The notes beneath the pieces were generated by a model. That model was not told where the DNA came from. It was given only the letters and a program-made list of their open reading frames with translations, and made no database searches. A DNA stretch of 64,000 nucleotides from JADJWR01 sp963847675. Its GTDB lineage: Bacteria > Pseudomonadota > Gammaproteobacteria > Burkholderiales > Burkholderiaceae_F. Shown here piece after piece: positions 20,899 to 32,246 of the stretch; position 1 is the first letter of the stretch; each line of letters opens with the position of its first letter. The stretch covers positions 334,214 to 398,213 of the forward strand of contig CAWKAP010000002.1 of assembly GCA_963847675.1 (NCBI GenBank), read 5' to 3'. The translations under genes and the position numbers were made by a program.

Positions 20899-21923
20899 GC
20901 GGCAGCCTCCTCGACCGTCGTCCGGGCCAGCGGTTGACGAAGATGGCAGGCGACCCACTGTCCCGCGGCGACCTCCTGCAGCGGCGGCTCCTCGCGCCTG
21001 CAGCGCTCTTCCACGTACGGACAGCGGGTATGGAAGCGGCAGCCCGCCGGCGGGTTGATCGGGCTCGGCACGTCGCCGGTGAGCACGCGCCGCTGCTTGC
21101 GCACCCTGGGATTGGGCACCGGCACCGCTTCGAGCAGCGCCTCGGTGTACGGATGCTTGCGGTCGCGTGAAGATTGCCTTCTTCGGCGCGATCTCGACGA
21201 TCTTGCCGAGATACATCACCGCCACGCGGTGGCTGATGTGCTCGACCACGGCGAGGTCGTGCGCGATGAACAGGTACGACAGGTGGAACTCCTGCTGCAG
21301 GTCCATCAGCAGGTTGATCACCTGCGCCTGCACCGACACGTCGAGCGCCGAGACCGGCTCGTCGCAGACGATCAGCTTCGGCTGCACCGACAGTGCGCGG
21401 GCGATGCCGAGCCGCTGTCGCTGGCCGCCGGAGAACTCGAACGGATAGCTGACCATCTGGTCGGCCGCAGGCCGACGCGCTCGAACAGCTGCGCCATCTT
21501 CTCGCGCGCGGTGCGCGGAGGACATGTCCTCGAAATTGCGCAGCGGCTCGGCGACGATGTCGCGCGGCGCGGATGCGCGGGTTGAGCGACGAGTACGGAT
21601 CCTGGAACACCACCTGCAGTTCGCGCCGCACCGGGCGCATCTGCGCCGCGCTCAGGCTGGCTCGATGTCGCGGCCGCGCCAGACGATCGCTGCCCGCCGG
21701 TCGGCTCCTGCAGGCGCAGGATCAGCTTGCCGGTGGTCGATTTGCCGCAACCCGATTCGCCGACCAGGCCGAGCGTCTCGCCGCCGCCGATCGAGAAGCT
21801 GACGCCGTCGACCGCGTGCACCTTGGCCGCTGCTGCGGCCGAACCAGCCGGCTGCGTCGGGAAGTGCTTGACGAGGTTGCGCACCTCGAGCAGCACGTCG
21901 CCGGGAGCCTGCGTCGGCCTCAT
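20895..21923 (-). CDS. Dipeptide/oligopeptide-type ABC transporter ATP-binding protein (second), several frameshifts
   Basis: Second ATPase of a Dpp/Opp-type importer (DppF position). Start ATG at 21923 (MRPTQAPGDVLLEVRNLVKH). Visible pieces in successive frames: Walker A GLVGESGCGKSTTGK, the ABC signature FSGGQRQRLGIARAL, Walker B LIVCDEPVSALDVS, the switch region YLFIAHDLAVVEHISHRVAV, and the C-terminal oligopeptide motif GCRFHTRCPYVEERC. Frame changes occur at roughly 21690, 21660, 21570, 21530, 21470 and 21165, mostly readable as single extra bases. It would energise uptake with the neighbouring permeases. The end overlaps dpaL by 4 bases. Confidence 0.8.
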
Positions 21924-22959
21924 GCGACGGCTTCCACTGCACGCGTCGAGCGCGAGTGCGCCGATCGGGTTCCAGCAGGCGGCCCAGTGGCCGGCGCCAT
22001 GCGGCTCGAGCGGCGGCGCATCGCGCGTGCAGCGCTCGATCACATTGGGGCAGCGCGGCGCGAACAGGCAGCCCGGCGCCGGATCCCTGAGCGACGGGAC
22101 CATGCCGGGGATCTCGACCAGCCGCTTGCCGGTCTCGTTGACCGAGTCGCCGAGGTGCGGCATCGAGCCGAGCAGGCCGCGCGTGTAGGGGTGGCGCGGA
22201 TTGGCGAACAGCTCCTCGATCGGCGCCTCCTCGACCTTGCGGCCGGCATACATCACGACCACGCGCTGCGCCATCTCGGCCACCACGCCGAGGTCGTGCG
22301 TGATGAGGATGATCGCCGCGCCGGTTTCGCGCGCTGCAGCTCGCGCATCAGCTCGAGGATCTGCGCCTGGATCGTCACGTCGAGCGCGGTGGTCGGCTCG
22401 TCGGCGATCAGCAGCTCGCGGCTCGCAGGCGAGCGCCATGGCGATCATCACCCGCTGGCGCATGCCGCCGGACAGTTGGTGCGGATACTGGCGTGATGCG
22501 CCGCTCGGCCTCGGGGATGCTGCACCTTGCCCAGCATCTCGACCGCCCGCGCGGTCGGCCTCCTGCTGCGACATGCCCCGGTGCAGCACCAGCGCCTCGG
22601 CGATCTGCTGGCCGATCGGTCAGCACCGGATTGAGCGAGGTCATCGGCTCCTGGAAGATCATCGAGATGGCGTTGCCGCGGACCTTGCGCATCTCCTGCT
22701 CGGTCAGATCGAGCAGGTCGCGGCCGTCGAACTCGATCGCGGCCGTCCGCGATGCGCGCCGGCGGCGTCGGCGAGCAGGCGCAGGATCGACATCGCGGTG
22801 ACGCTCTTGCCGCAGCCCGACTCGCCGACGATGGCGAGCGTCTCGCCGGCGTGCGACCTCGAAGCTGACGCCGTCGACCGCGCGCACGATCCCGTCGCGG
22901 GTGTGGAACTGCGTCTTCAGATTCTCGACGCGCAGCAGGGGCTTGGCGTTCGCAGTCAT
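21920..22959 (-). CDS. Dipeptide/oligopeptide-type ABC transporter ATP-binding protein (first), many frameshifts
   Basis: DppD-position ATPase. Starts at 22959 (MTANAKPLLRVENLKTQFHT). Recoverable parts: VDGVSFEV, then in shifted frame GETLAIVGESGCGKS, RDLLDLTEQEMRKVRGNAIS and MIFQEPMTSLNPVLT (Q-loop), HQLSGGMRQRVMIAMALACE (signature), IILITHDLGVVAEMAQRVVV, and the C-terminal GCLFAPRCPNVIERC motif. At least six single-base shifts lie within about 600 bases (near 22865, 22750, 22618, 22548, 22495, 22430), each consistent with one extra base. The predicted TGA overlaps the next gene's ATG. Function in peptide-type import follows from family and neighbours. Confidence 0.78.
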
Positions 22960-22961
22960 CC

Positions 22962-23846
22962 TTACATGCGCCGCGCGAGGCGCGGATCGAGCGCGTCGCG
23001 CATGCCGTCGCCGAGCAGGTTGACCGACAGCACGGTGAGCGACAGGAAGATGCCCGGGAAACAGCAGGATCGTCGGGCGCGACCTGGATCAGGCTCCTCG
23101 CCTCGGCCATGATGTTGCCCCAGCTCGGAATGTTCGGCGGCGTGCCGGCGCCGACGAAGGACAGGATCGCCTCGGTGATCATCGCCGAGGCGCAGATGTA
23201 GGTCGCCTGCACCATCAGCGGCGCCATCGTGTTGGGCAGGATGTGCCGCAGCAGGATCGCCGGCAGCCGGGTGCCGGAAGCAATCGCCGCCTCGACATAG
23301 GGCTGCTCGCGCAGCGTCAGCACCAGCGACGCGCACCAGCCGCACCACGCGCGGCACCTCGGTGATCGCGATCGCCATGATCACGTTCTCGAGGCTGGCG
23401 CGGGTCAGCGAGATCAGCGCGATGGCCAGCAGCATCGACGGGATCGACATCAGCCCGTCCATCACGCGCATCATCACCGCGTCGAGCCAGCGCAGGTAGC
23501 CGGTGATGAGCCCGATGACCAGCCCGATCGACGGTGGACAGCACCGCCACCGCCAGCCCGACCGACAGCGACACGCGCGTGCCGTAGATCACGCGGCTGT
23601 AGACATCGCGGCCAAGCATGTCGGTGCCGAACCAGTATTCGGCGCTCGATCGGACGCATGCGCCTGATCGGCGACAGCGCCTGCGGGTCGATCGTGCCCA
23701 GCCACGGGCGCGAAGATCGCGATCAGCACCATCAGCAGCAGCACGATGGCGCCGGCGATCGCCGTCGGGTGCCGGCGCAGCGCGTCCCTGAGCCACTGCA
23801 CCGTCGGCGAGACGGACTTGGGCGCGGCAATTGCGACGGCCGCCAT
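22962..23846 (-). CDS. Dipeptide-type ABC transporter permease (DppC position), frameshifted
   Basis: Start ATG at 23846 (MAAVAIAAPKSVSPTVQWLR). First helix TAIAGAIVLLLMVLIAIFAP. Then, in successive frames: EYWFGTDMLGRDVYSRVIYG (periplasmic motif typical of DppC/OppC), TRVSLSVGLAVAVLS, MDGLMSIPSMLLAIALI, the cytoplasmic EAA loop EAAIASGTRLPAILLRHI, ATYICASAMITEAILSFVG, PPNIPSWGNIMAEA, and the end LTVLSVNLLGDGMRDALDPR at 22962. Shifts lie near 23700, 23530, 23330 and 23070. It forms the membrane channel with the DppB-type protein. The gap to the next ATPase gene is 2 bases. Confidence 0.82.
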
Positions 23847-23854
23847 GGTCGGCC

Positions 23855-24798
23855 TCAGTACCTGATCCGCGGATCGAACAGCGAATAGCTGAGGTCGACC
23901 AGCAGGTTGACCAGCACGTACACCGCCGAAAACAGCAGCGTCACGCCCTGGATGATCGGATAGTCGCGGCGCAGGATCGCGTCGACCGTCAGCCGGCCGA
24001 GGCCGGGAATGGCGAACACGGTCTCGGTGACGACCACGCCGCCGATCAGCAGCGCGACGCCGATGCCGATGATGGTGACGATCGGCACCGCGGCATTCTT
24101 CAGCGCGTGGCGGATCGAGCACTGTGCCCGGTGCCAGGCCCTTGGCGGTGGCGGTGCGCACGTAGTCCTGCGCCAGCACGTCGAGCATCGTTGCCCGCGT
24201 GATGCGCGCGATCAGCGCCATGTAGACGACGCCCAGCGCTACGCTCGGCAGGATCATGTGGCTGATGAACGGCCCGAAGCCTTCGCTGAAGCTTCGGTAG
24301 CCCTGCACCGGAAGCCAGTCGAGCCAGACCGCGAAGAAGAAGATCAGCCCGTAGGCGATCACGAACACCGGCACCGAGAAGCCGAGCACCGCCAGCGCCA
24401 TCACGAAGCGGTCGATCCAGCCGCCGGCGCGCGCCGCGGCCAGCACCCCCAGCGGCACGGCGAGCCCGACGGCGACGATCAGCGTGCACACCGTCAACGC
24501 CAGCGTCGGCTCGACGCGCTGCGCGATCAGCGTCGATACCGGCAGCTTGGTGAAGATCGACGTGCCCAGGTCACCGCGCGCGAGATCGCGCCAGCCAGCC
24601 GCCGAAGCGCACCATGTACGGCTGATCGAGCCCGAGCTGGGCGCGGATGCGGGCGATGTCCTCTTCGGTGGCGATGTCGCCGGCGATCACCGCCGCCGGA
24701 TCGCCCGGACTGATGTACAGCAGCGAAAAGACGAACAGCGCCACCACCCCCATCACGGGAATGGTGGCGAGCAGGCGCTTGAGGGTGTAGCGGAGCAT
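23855..24798 (-). CDS. Dipeptide-type ABC transporter permease (DppB position), frameshifted
   Basis: Start taken at 24798 (MLRYTLKRLLATIPVMGVVA), the usual DppB opening, rather than the in-frame ATG seven codons earlier. Then VFSLLYISPGDPAAVIAG, IRAQLGLDQPYMVRFGGWL, a shift near 24595, MTVCTLIVAVGLAVPLGVLA, VMALAVLGFSVPVFVIAYGL, LPSVALGVVYMALIARITRA, TATAKGLAPGTV, a shift near 24120, and MPIVTIIGIGVALLIGGVVV to FDPRIRY at 23855. Six membrane spans are expected. Together with the DppC-type permease it forms the translocation path for the substrate delivered by the binding protein encoded upstream. Confidence 0.83.
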
Positions 24799-24824
24799 GC
24801 GGCCCGAGAAGCTTTGCACAGATG

Positions 24825-24923
24825 CCAGGTGTCATCCCCGCAAAAGCGGGGATCCACGTTCTTCGCCGATCCTCAAAGAACGGCAAGCCGCTCGATTCCC
24901 GCTTGCGCGGGAATGACACCTGG
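24825..24923. repeat. REP pair forming a long hairpin between binding-protein and permease genes
   Basis: Two REP cores face each other: ATCCCCGCAAAAGCGGGGAT (24834-24853) and ATTCCCGCTTGCGCGGGAAT. The outer flanks CCAGGTGTCAT and ATGACACCTGG are exact reverse complements, so the whole ~99 bases can fold into one long imperfect hairpin. The position after the periplasmic binding protein gene and before the first permease is where such hairpins stabilise the upstream message in other ABC operons. Confidence 0.8.
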
Positions 24924-24952
24924 CCGGGGTCCGGCGACCCCGGCCCAATCGC

Positions 24953-26548
24953 CTATTTCTTGTCCACGTTCCAGAGGAACGTCACCGGCGAGACGATCAC
25001 GCCGGACAGGTTGCTGCGGAACGCCGTCGGGATGATGAACTGCGCGGTCGGGATGTAGGGCACGGTCTCGAACGCGCGCTTCTGCATTTCCTCGGCGATC
25101 TTCTTCTGGTCGGCCTGCGTCAGCGCGTTGAACCATGCGTCACGCAGCTCTTCCAGCTTGGCGTCGGTCGGCCAGCCGAACCACGACTTCTCGCCCGCGC
25201 CGCGCAGCGGCGAGTTCAGCGCCGGCGACGTGATGTCCGGACCGACGAACCAGGTGTGGAAGACGCTCCAGCCGCCTTTCTCGATCGGCTCCTTCGACGA
25301 GCGACGCGTGATCAGCGTGCCCCAGTCGCTCGCCGCCAGCTCGACGTTCAGGCCGATCTTGCGCAGCAGCTCCTGCGTCACCAGCGCCTGCGCGTGCACG
25401 ATCGGCTGGTCGGTGGCGGTCATCAGGATCACCTTCTCGCCCTTGTAGCCGGCTTCCTTGACCAGCGCCTTGGCGCGCTCGACGTCGCGCTTGCCGGTCA
25501 GCGCCTCCGAGCCCACGGTGCTCGCCATCGGCGTGCCGCAGGTGAAGTACGACGGGCACGGCTTGCCGTTCTTCGGGTCGCCGGCGACCGCGATCGCGTA
25601 GTCCTTCTGGTCGACCACGGCGAGCACCGCCTGCCGCATCTTCACGTTGTTGAAGGGCGGCTGCAGGTGGTTGAAGCGCAACAGGCCGATCGAGCCGAGC
25701 GGATCGACGCTCTCGACCTTGATGTCCTTGTTCTTCGCCACGATCGGCACCAGGTCGACCGGGACCTGCTGCCACCAGTCGACCTCGCCGCCGTTGAGCG
25801 CCGCGGCGGCCGTCGCTGCATCGGGGATGTAGATCCACTCGACGCGGTCGACCTTGACCACCTTGCCGCCGGCGCCCCAGCTCGGCGCCTCCTTGCGCGG
25901 CACGTAGTCGGTGTTCTTGACGTAGACGACCTTGTTGCCCGGCACCCATTCGGCCTTGACCATCTTGAACGGGCCGGAGCCGGTCGGGTCGGTGACCTGG
26001 GTGAAGGCGTCGGTCTTGGCGATCCGCTCGGGCATGATGAACGGCACGTTCGACGACGGCTTGCCGAGCGCCTCGAGCACGTACGGGAACGGCTTCTTCA
26101 GCTTCAGCCGGAAGGTCTTGTCGTTGACCGCTGTCCACGATTCGGTCATCTCGCCCAGTTTCTGGCCGAAGACGTCGCGCTTGGCCCAGCGCTCGATCGA
26201 GGCGATGCAGTCGGCCGGTTTCACCGGCGCGCCGTCGTGGAACTTCAGTCCGTCGCGCAGCGTGAAGGTGTAGGTCAGCCCGTCCTTGCTGACGTCGTAC
26301 TTGTCGACCATCTGCGGCTGGATCTTGAAGTTCGCGTCGGTCGCGAACAGCACGTCGTAAACCATGTAGCCGTGGTTGCGCGTGATGTAGGCCGTGGTCC
26401 AGATCGGGTCCAGGCTGCGCAGGTCGGCTTCGGGAACGAACTTCAGCACCTTGCCCTGGGCAAGTGCCGGCCCGGTGAACGCGACGCTGGCCGCGAGCGC
26501 GACCGCGAGCGCCGCACCGCGCCAGTTGATGGAACGACTCGTAATCAT
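24953..26548 (-). CDS. ABC transporter substrate-binding protein, family 5 (dipeptide/oligopeptide type)
   Basis: 531 residues, start ATG at 26548. Signal peptide: WRGAALAVALAASVAFTGPA with likely cleavage after ALA (about residue 30). SBP_bac_5 features: LKFVPEADLRSLDPIWTTAY, TYTFTLRDGLKFHDGAPVKP, GSGPFKMVKAEWVPGNKVVY, IPDAATAAAALNGGEVDWWQ and a C-terminal GVIVSPVTFLWNVDKK. Periplasmic receptor that delivers its ligand to the DppBC-type permease. It is the first gene of the operon that continues to the carbamoylases. The ligand could be a peptide, but the downstream enzymes point to a modified amino acid. Confidence 0.93.
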   Translation of the reverse strand: MITSRSINWRGAALAVALAASVAFTGPALAQGKVLKFVPEADLRSLDPIWTTAYITRNHGYMVYDVLFATDANFKIQPQMVDKYDVSKDGLTYTFTLRDGLKFHDGAPVKPADCIASIERWAKRDVFGQKLGEMTESWTAVNDKTFRLKLKKPFPYVLEALGKPSSNVPFIMPERIAKTDAFTQVTDPTGSGPFKMVKAEWVPGNKVVYVKNTDYVPRKEAPSWGAGGKVVKVDRVEWIYIPDAATAAAALNGGEVDWWQQVPVDLVPIVAKNKDIKVESVDPLGSIGLLRFNHLQPPFNNVKMRQAVLAVVDQKDYAIAVAGDPKNGKPCPSYFTCGTPMASTVGSEALTGKRDVERAKALVKEAGYKGEKVILMTATDQPIVHAQALVTQELLRKIGLNVELAASDWGTLITRRSSKEPIEKGGWSVFHTWFVGPDITSPALNSPLRGAGEKSWFGWPTDAKLEELRDAWFNALTQADQKKIAEEMQKRAFETVPYIPTAQFIIPTAFRSNLSGVIVSPVTFLWNVDKK

Positions 26549-26810
26549 TACTGCCTCCGGTAAGAAATAGAAAAAACAGCGACGACGCCTTGCGGCGCCT
26601 GCGCCACTGCCAGTAAAGACGAGCAAAGATCGTTCCCGCGGCGCCGGCACTGCCGTACGCCCGCGATCAAACGCGCTGTCTCCTCGCCCCGATCCGCCGT
26701 GGTGCGGCAATTCCTCGAATTGGTGCAGCTGGGGCCGCTGCCGGGTTTGTCGTCCGCACCACGATCGGACAGACTACACGGATCGACCCACACCGGCAAA
26801 GCGAACCCCC
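26549..26810. promoter_or_regulatory. Divergent control region between the transporter operon and the D-aminoacylase gene
   Basis: About 260 bases between divergent starts at 26548 and 26811. Both transcription units must start here. The stretch just upstream of the binding-protein ATG (around 26555-26580) is richer in A/T than the rest. A purine-rich stretch in the minus-strand leader (GGAGGCAGTAATG) gives a strong ribosome site. I could not identify a convincing operator or regulator gene nearby. Confidence 0.4.
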
Positions 26811-28250
26811 ATGGCCGAATTCGACCTGCTGCTGCGCAACGCAGTGATCTTCGACGGCACCGGCGGCGCCCGTCACGAGGGCGACGTCGCGCTGGCCGGT
26901 GGCCGCATCGCCGGCGTAGGAAAGCTGGAAGCGGCCGATGCGGTCGAGGCGATCGACCTGCGCGGCCGCGCGATTGCCCCGGGTTTCATCGACGTGCACA
27001 CGCACGATGACCGGTTGCTGCTCGCCGACCCCTCGATGGCGCCGAAGGCGAGCCAGGGCGTGACGACGGTCGTCGTCGGCAACTGCGGCATCAGCCTTGC
27101 GCCGCTCGGCAACCGCCCGGCCGTGCCGCCCATCAACCTGGTCGCCAACGGCGAGGCGCAGCGGTTCGATTCGTTCGAGGACTACTTTGCGCGGCTGGCG
27201 CTCGAGCCGCCGGCCATCAACTGCGCGGCGCTGGTCGGCCATACGACGCTGCGCGCGGTGACGATGTCGCGGCTCGACAGGCCCGCGACCGAAGTTGAGA
27301 TCGCACGGATGCAGGCGCTGGTCCAGGAGGCGCTCGACGCCGGCGCGCTCGGCGTATCGACCGGCACCTTCTATGCGCCTGCGGCAGCCGCCACGGCCGA
27401 TGAGATCCGCGCCGTCTGCGCGCCGCTCGCCAACAGCAACGCGCTGATCGCCTCGCACATCCGCGACGAGACGGCGCGCGTGCTCGAATCGATGACCGAA
27501 GCGATGTCGATCGCCCGCTCGCTCGGGGTGCGCCAGGTGATCTCGCACCACAAGGTGGTCGGGAAAGCCAACTTCGGCCGCTCGCGCGAAACGCTGGCGC
27601 TGCTCGACGACGCACGGCTGGACACCGACGTGTGCCTCGACTGCTATCCGTATCCCGCCTCGTCGACGGTGCTGCGCGCCGACACCGTGGCGCAGGCGCG
27701 CCGCACGCTGATCGCCTGGTCGAAGTCCGTGCCCGAGGCCGCCGGGCGCTACCTGGACGAACTGGCCGCCGAGCGAGGCGTGCCGATCGACGCGCTGATC
27801 GCCGATCTGCAGCCGGCGGGCGCCATCTATTTCGCGATGGACGAAGCCGACGTCGAGCGCATCCTCGCCTACCCGGAGACGATGATCGGCTCCGACGGGC
27901 TGCCGCACGACGTTTTTCCGCACCCGCGGCTGTGGGGCGCGTTTCCGCGCGTGCTCGGCCACTACGCGCGCAGCCGCCGCCTGTTCTCGCTGGAAACCGC
28001 CATCCACAAGATGACCGGGCTGCCGGCCGCCCGCTTCGGGCTGGGCGGTCGCGGCGTGATCGCGCCCGGCGCCGCCGCCGACCTGGTGGTGTTCGATCCC
28101 GAGCACGTTCGTGACACGGCGACCTTCGAACGCCCGAAGCAGCCGGCCGCGGGCATCGATGCCGTCTACGTCAACGGGACCGTGGTCTGGCGCGAGGGAC
28201 ACGCGACCGGCGCGCGGCCCGGCGTCGTGCTGAAGCGCGCCGGGCATTGA
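26811..28250 (+). CDS. N-acyl-D-amino-acid deacylase (D-aminoacylase)
   Basis: 479 residues, amidohydrolase superfamily. FDGTGGARHEGDVALAGGRI opens the small beta-sandwich domain. Metal motif HTHDD (63-67) follows GFIDV. Cys92 in VVGNCGISLAPLG is the D-aminoacylase zinc-ligand cysteine. Further ligand motifs are SHIRDE and ISHHKVVG, and the catalytic Asp lies in GSDGLPHDVFPHPRLWG. The C-terminus has the usual GVIAPGAAADLVVFDPE. Reaction: N-acyl-D-amino acid to D-amino acid and a carboxylate. It is divergent from the transporter operon and 31 bases before the M81 gene. Confidence 0.93.
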   Translation: MAEFDLLLRNAVIFDGTGGARHEGDVALAGGRIAGVGKLEAADAVEAIDLRGRAIAPGFIDVHTHDDRLLLADPSMAPKASQGVTTVVVGNCGISLAPLGNRPAVPPINLVANGEAQRFDSFEDYFARLALEPPAINCAALVGHTTLRAVTMSRLDRPATEVEIARMQALVQEALDAGALGVSTGTFYAPAAAATADEIRAVCAPLANSNALIASHIRDETARVLESMTEAMSIARSLGVRQVISHHKVVGKANFGRSRETLALLDDARLDTDVCLDCYPYPASSTVLRADTVAQARRTLIAWSKSVPEAAGRYLDELAAERGVPIDALIADLQPAGAIYFAMDEADVERILAYPETMIGSDGLPHDVFPHPRLWGAFPRVLGHYARSRRLFSLETAIHKMTGLPAARFGLGGRGVIAPGAAADLVVFDPEHVRDTATFERPKQPAAGIDAVYVNGTVVWREGHATGARPGVVLKRAGH

Positions 28251-28281
28251 GCGCCGGCCGCGGCACATCCGGAACGAGAGC

Positions 28282-29769
28282 ATGAAGATCGTCGCAGCCC
28301 GGCTCAATCACGAGACGAACACCTTTTCGCCGGTGGCCACGCCGCTGTCCGCCTTCGGCCCCGACGGACCCACCTTCGGCCGCGCCGCCTACGACAGCGC
28401 TCGCGGAACGCGAACCGGGCTGGGCGCTTTCATCGACGCGGCCACGGCCCGCGGCGACGAGATCGCGGTGGCCGTGAATGCCACCGCCAACCCGAGCGGA
28501 ACGGTCGACGCCGCTGCCTACGAGCGGCTGGCCGGCAGCATCGTCGACGCGGTGCGCGGCGGCTGCGATGCCGTGCTGCTCGATCTTCATGGCGCGATGG
28601 TGGCCGCCGCTGCCCCTGACGGCGAAGGTGAACTGCTGCAGCGGATCCGCGCGGTGGCGCCGCAGGTACCGCTGGCCGTCGCCCTCGACCTGCACGGCAA
28701 CATCACGCAGGCGATGGTCGATGCCGCCGACGTGATCGTCGGTTTCAAGACCTACCCGCACGTCGACATGTACGAGACCGGCGCGCAGGCGGCGCGCCTG
28801 CTGTTCGGCTGGCTCGACGGCGGCGCGCGGCCACAGGTTGCCTGGGCGCAGCCGCCGCTGCTGTCGCACACGCTGCGCAGCGCCACCGGCGCAGGCGCGA
28901 TGCAGCGCGCGGTGCAGCGCGCGCTGAAGTTCGAGGACGAGGGGTTGCTGGCGGCCACCGTTTTCGCCGGCTTTTCGCTGGCCGACTTTCGCGATGCCGG
29001 CATGAGCATCGTCACCGTCGGACGCGACCGCGGGCAGGCGCAGCGCGCGGCCGACGAACTGGCGCGGCAGATCTGGGCCGAGCGCGACGGCTTCGTCTAC
29101 GCAGCCGAGCCGCTCGCCGACAGCGTCGCGCGCGCTCTCTCGCTGCGAACGCAAGGCCGGCCGGTGCTGCTGCTCGACCACGGCGACAACGTGATGGCGG
29201 GCGGCACCTGCGACACCACCACGCTGCTCGAGGAGTGCCTGCGCCAGGGCATGACCCACATGGGCGTCGGCCCGCTGGCCGACGCTGCCACCGTGGCGCA
29301 GGCCTTCGACGCCGGCATCGGCTCGCGTATCAGCGTGGCGCTCGGCAACAAGCTGCCGCTCGGCCTGCCGGTCCCGCAGCGTGCGCCCTTCGCATGCGAC
29401 GTCACCGTGCGCGCGCTCGGCGACGGCCGATTCCGCATCAGCGGCCCGATCTACACCGGCGAGACCTGGAACATGGGCCGCACGGCGGTGCTGCAGCACG
29501 AGGCCTTCACCGTGGTGGTCAGCGAAAGACCGATGGAGCCGCTCGACCTGGCGGTGTTCGAAAGCGTCGGCGTCGATCCGCGCGCCTTCGACTGGCTGCT
29601 GCTGAAGTCGCGCATGTACTGCCGGCCGACGTTCGTGCCGATCGCCGCCGGGCTCGTCGAATGCGACAGCCGCGGCACCTGCAGTTCCGACTACGCGCTG
29701 TTTCGTTTCGCGAAACTGCGCCGGCCGATCTACCCGCTCGATCCGCGGGCCGCCTACCCGGCGCCTTAG
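28282..29769 (+). CDS. M81 family metallopeptidase (MlrC-like)
   Basis: 495 residues. It opens KIVAARLNHETNTFSPVATP, the M81 hallmark. DAVLLDLHGAMVAAAAPDGE, ALDLHGNITQAMVDAADVIV, FKTYPHVDMYETGAQAA and the C-terminal domain LLLDHGDNVMAGGTCDTTTL are all family features with the His/Asp zinc ligands. MlrC of Sphingomonas finishes microcystin breakdown, but most bacterial homologues act on unknown small peptides or modified amino acids. Co-orientation with D-aminoacylase suggests joint use in hydrolysing D-amino-acid-containing or acylated compounds. Confidence 0.9.
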   Translation: MKIVAARLNHETNTFSPVATPLSAFGPDGPTFGRAAYDSARGTRTGLGAFIDAATARGDEIAVAVNATANPSGTVDAAAYERLAGSIVDAVRGGCDAVLLDLHGAMVAAAAPDGEGELLQRIRAVAPQVPLAVALDLHGNITQAMVDAADVIVGFKTYPHVDMYETGAQAARLLFGWLDGGARPQVAWAQPPLLSHTLRSATGAGAMQRAVQRALKFEDEGLLAATVFAGFSLADFRDAGMSIVTVGRDRGQAQRAADELARQIWAERDGFVYAAEPLADSVARALSLRTQGRPVLLLDHGDNVMAGGTCDTTTLLEECLRQGMTHMGVGPLADAATVAQAFDAGIGSRISVALGNKLPLGLPVPQRAPFACDVTVRALGDGRFRISGPIYTGETWNMGRTAVLQHEAFTVVVSERPMEPLDLAVFESVGVDPRAFDWLLLKSRMYCRPTFVPIAAGLVECDSRGTCSSDYALFRFAKLRRPIYPLDPRAAYPAP

Positions 29770-29795
29770 GCGCGGCCGTTCCAGCAGGCCGCGCC
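29769..29795. terminator. GC-rich hairpin between convergent genes, possible bidirectional terminator
   Basis: GGCGCGGCC, nine-base loop, GGCCGCGCC: a perfect 9-bp stem between the stop of the M81 gene and the stop of maeB (convergent). There is no T-run on either side, so intrinsic termination is uncertain; it may act as a 3' end hairpin. Confidence 0.45.
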
Positions 29796-29805
29796 CGCGC
29801 CGGCC

Positions 29806-32076
<2,271 letters not shown>

Positions 32077-32246
32077 CGGTGCCTCCCTGTAAGTGCGGCC
32101 GCGCGCAAGTTGCTCTGGGCCGGCGTTTTGCCGCAAGACTAACCCTCCTGGAGCGCTCGCGTCATGCCGACCCCGCTACCATGCGGCCGCTCGCGCCTCG
32201 ACCCCTGCGCGCGCGACCCCTTGCCATGCCGCGAAAGGCAGAGCCC

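Noticed and set aside
21372..22589. A fused DppD-DppF double ATPase
   Set aside because: The continuous frame crosses the normal gene border without a stop, but one base shift restores a TGA overlapping the next ATG, as expected for separate genes.
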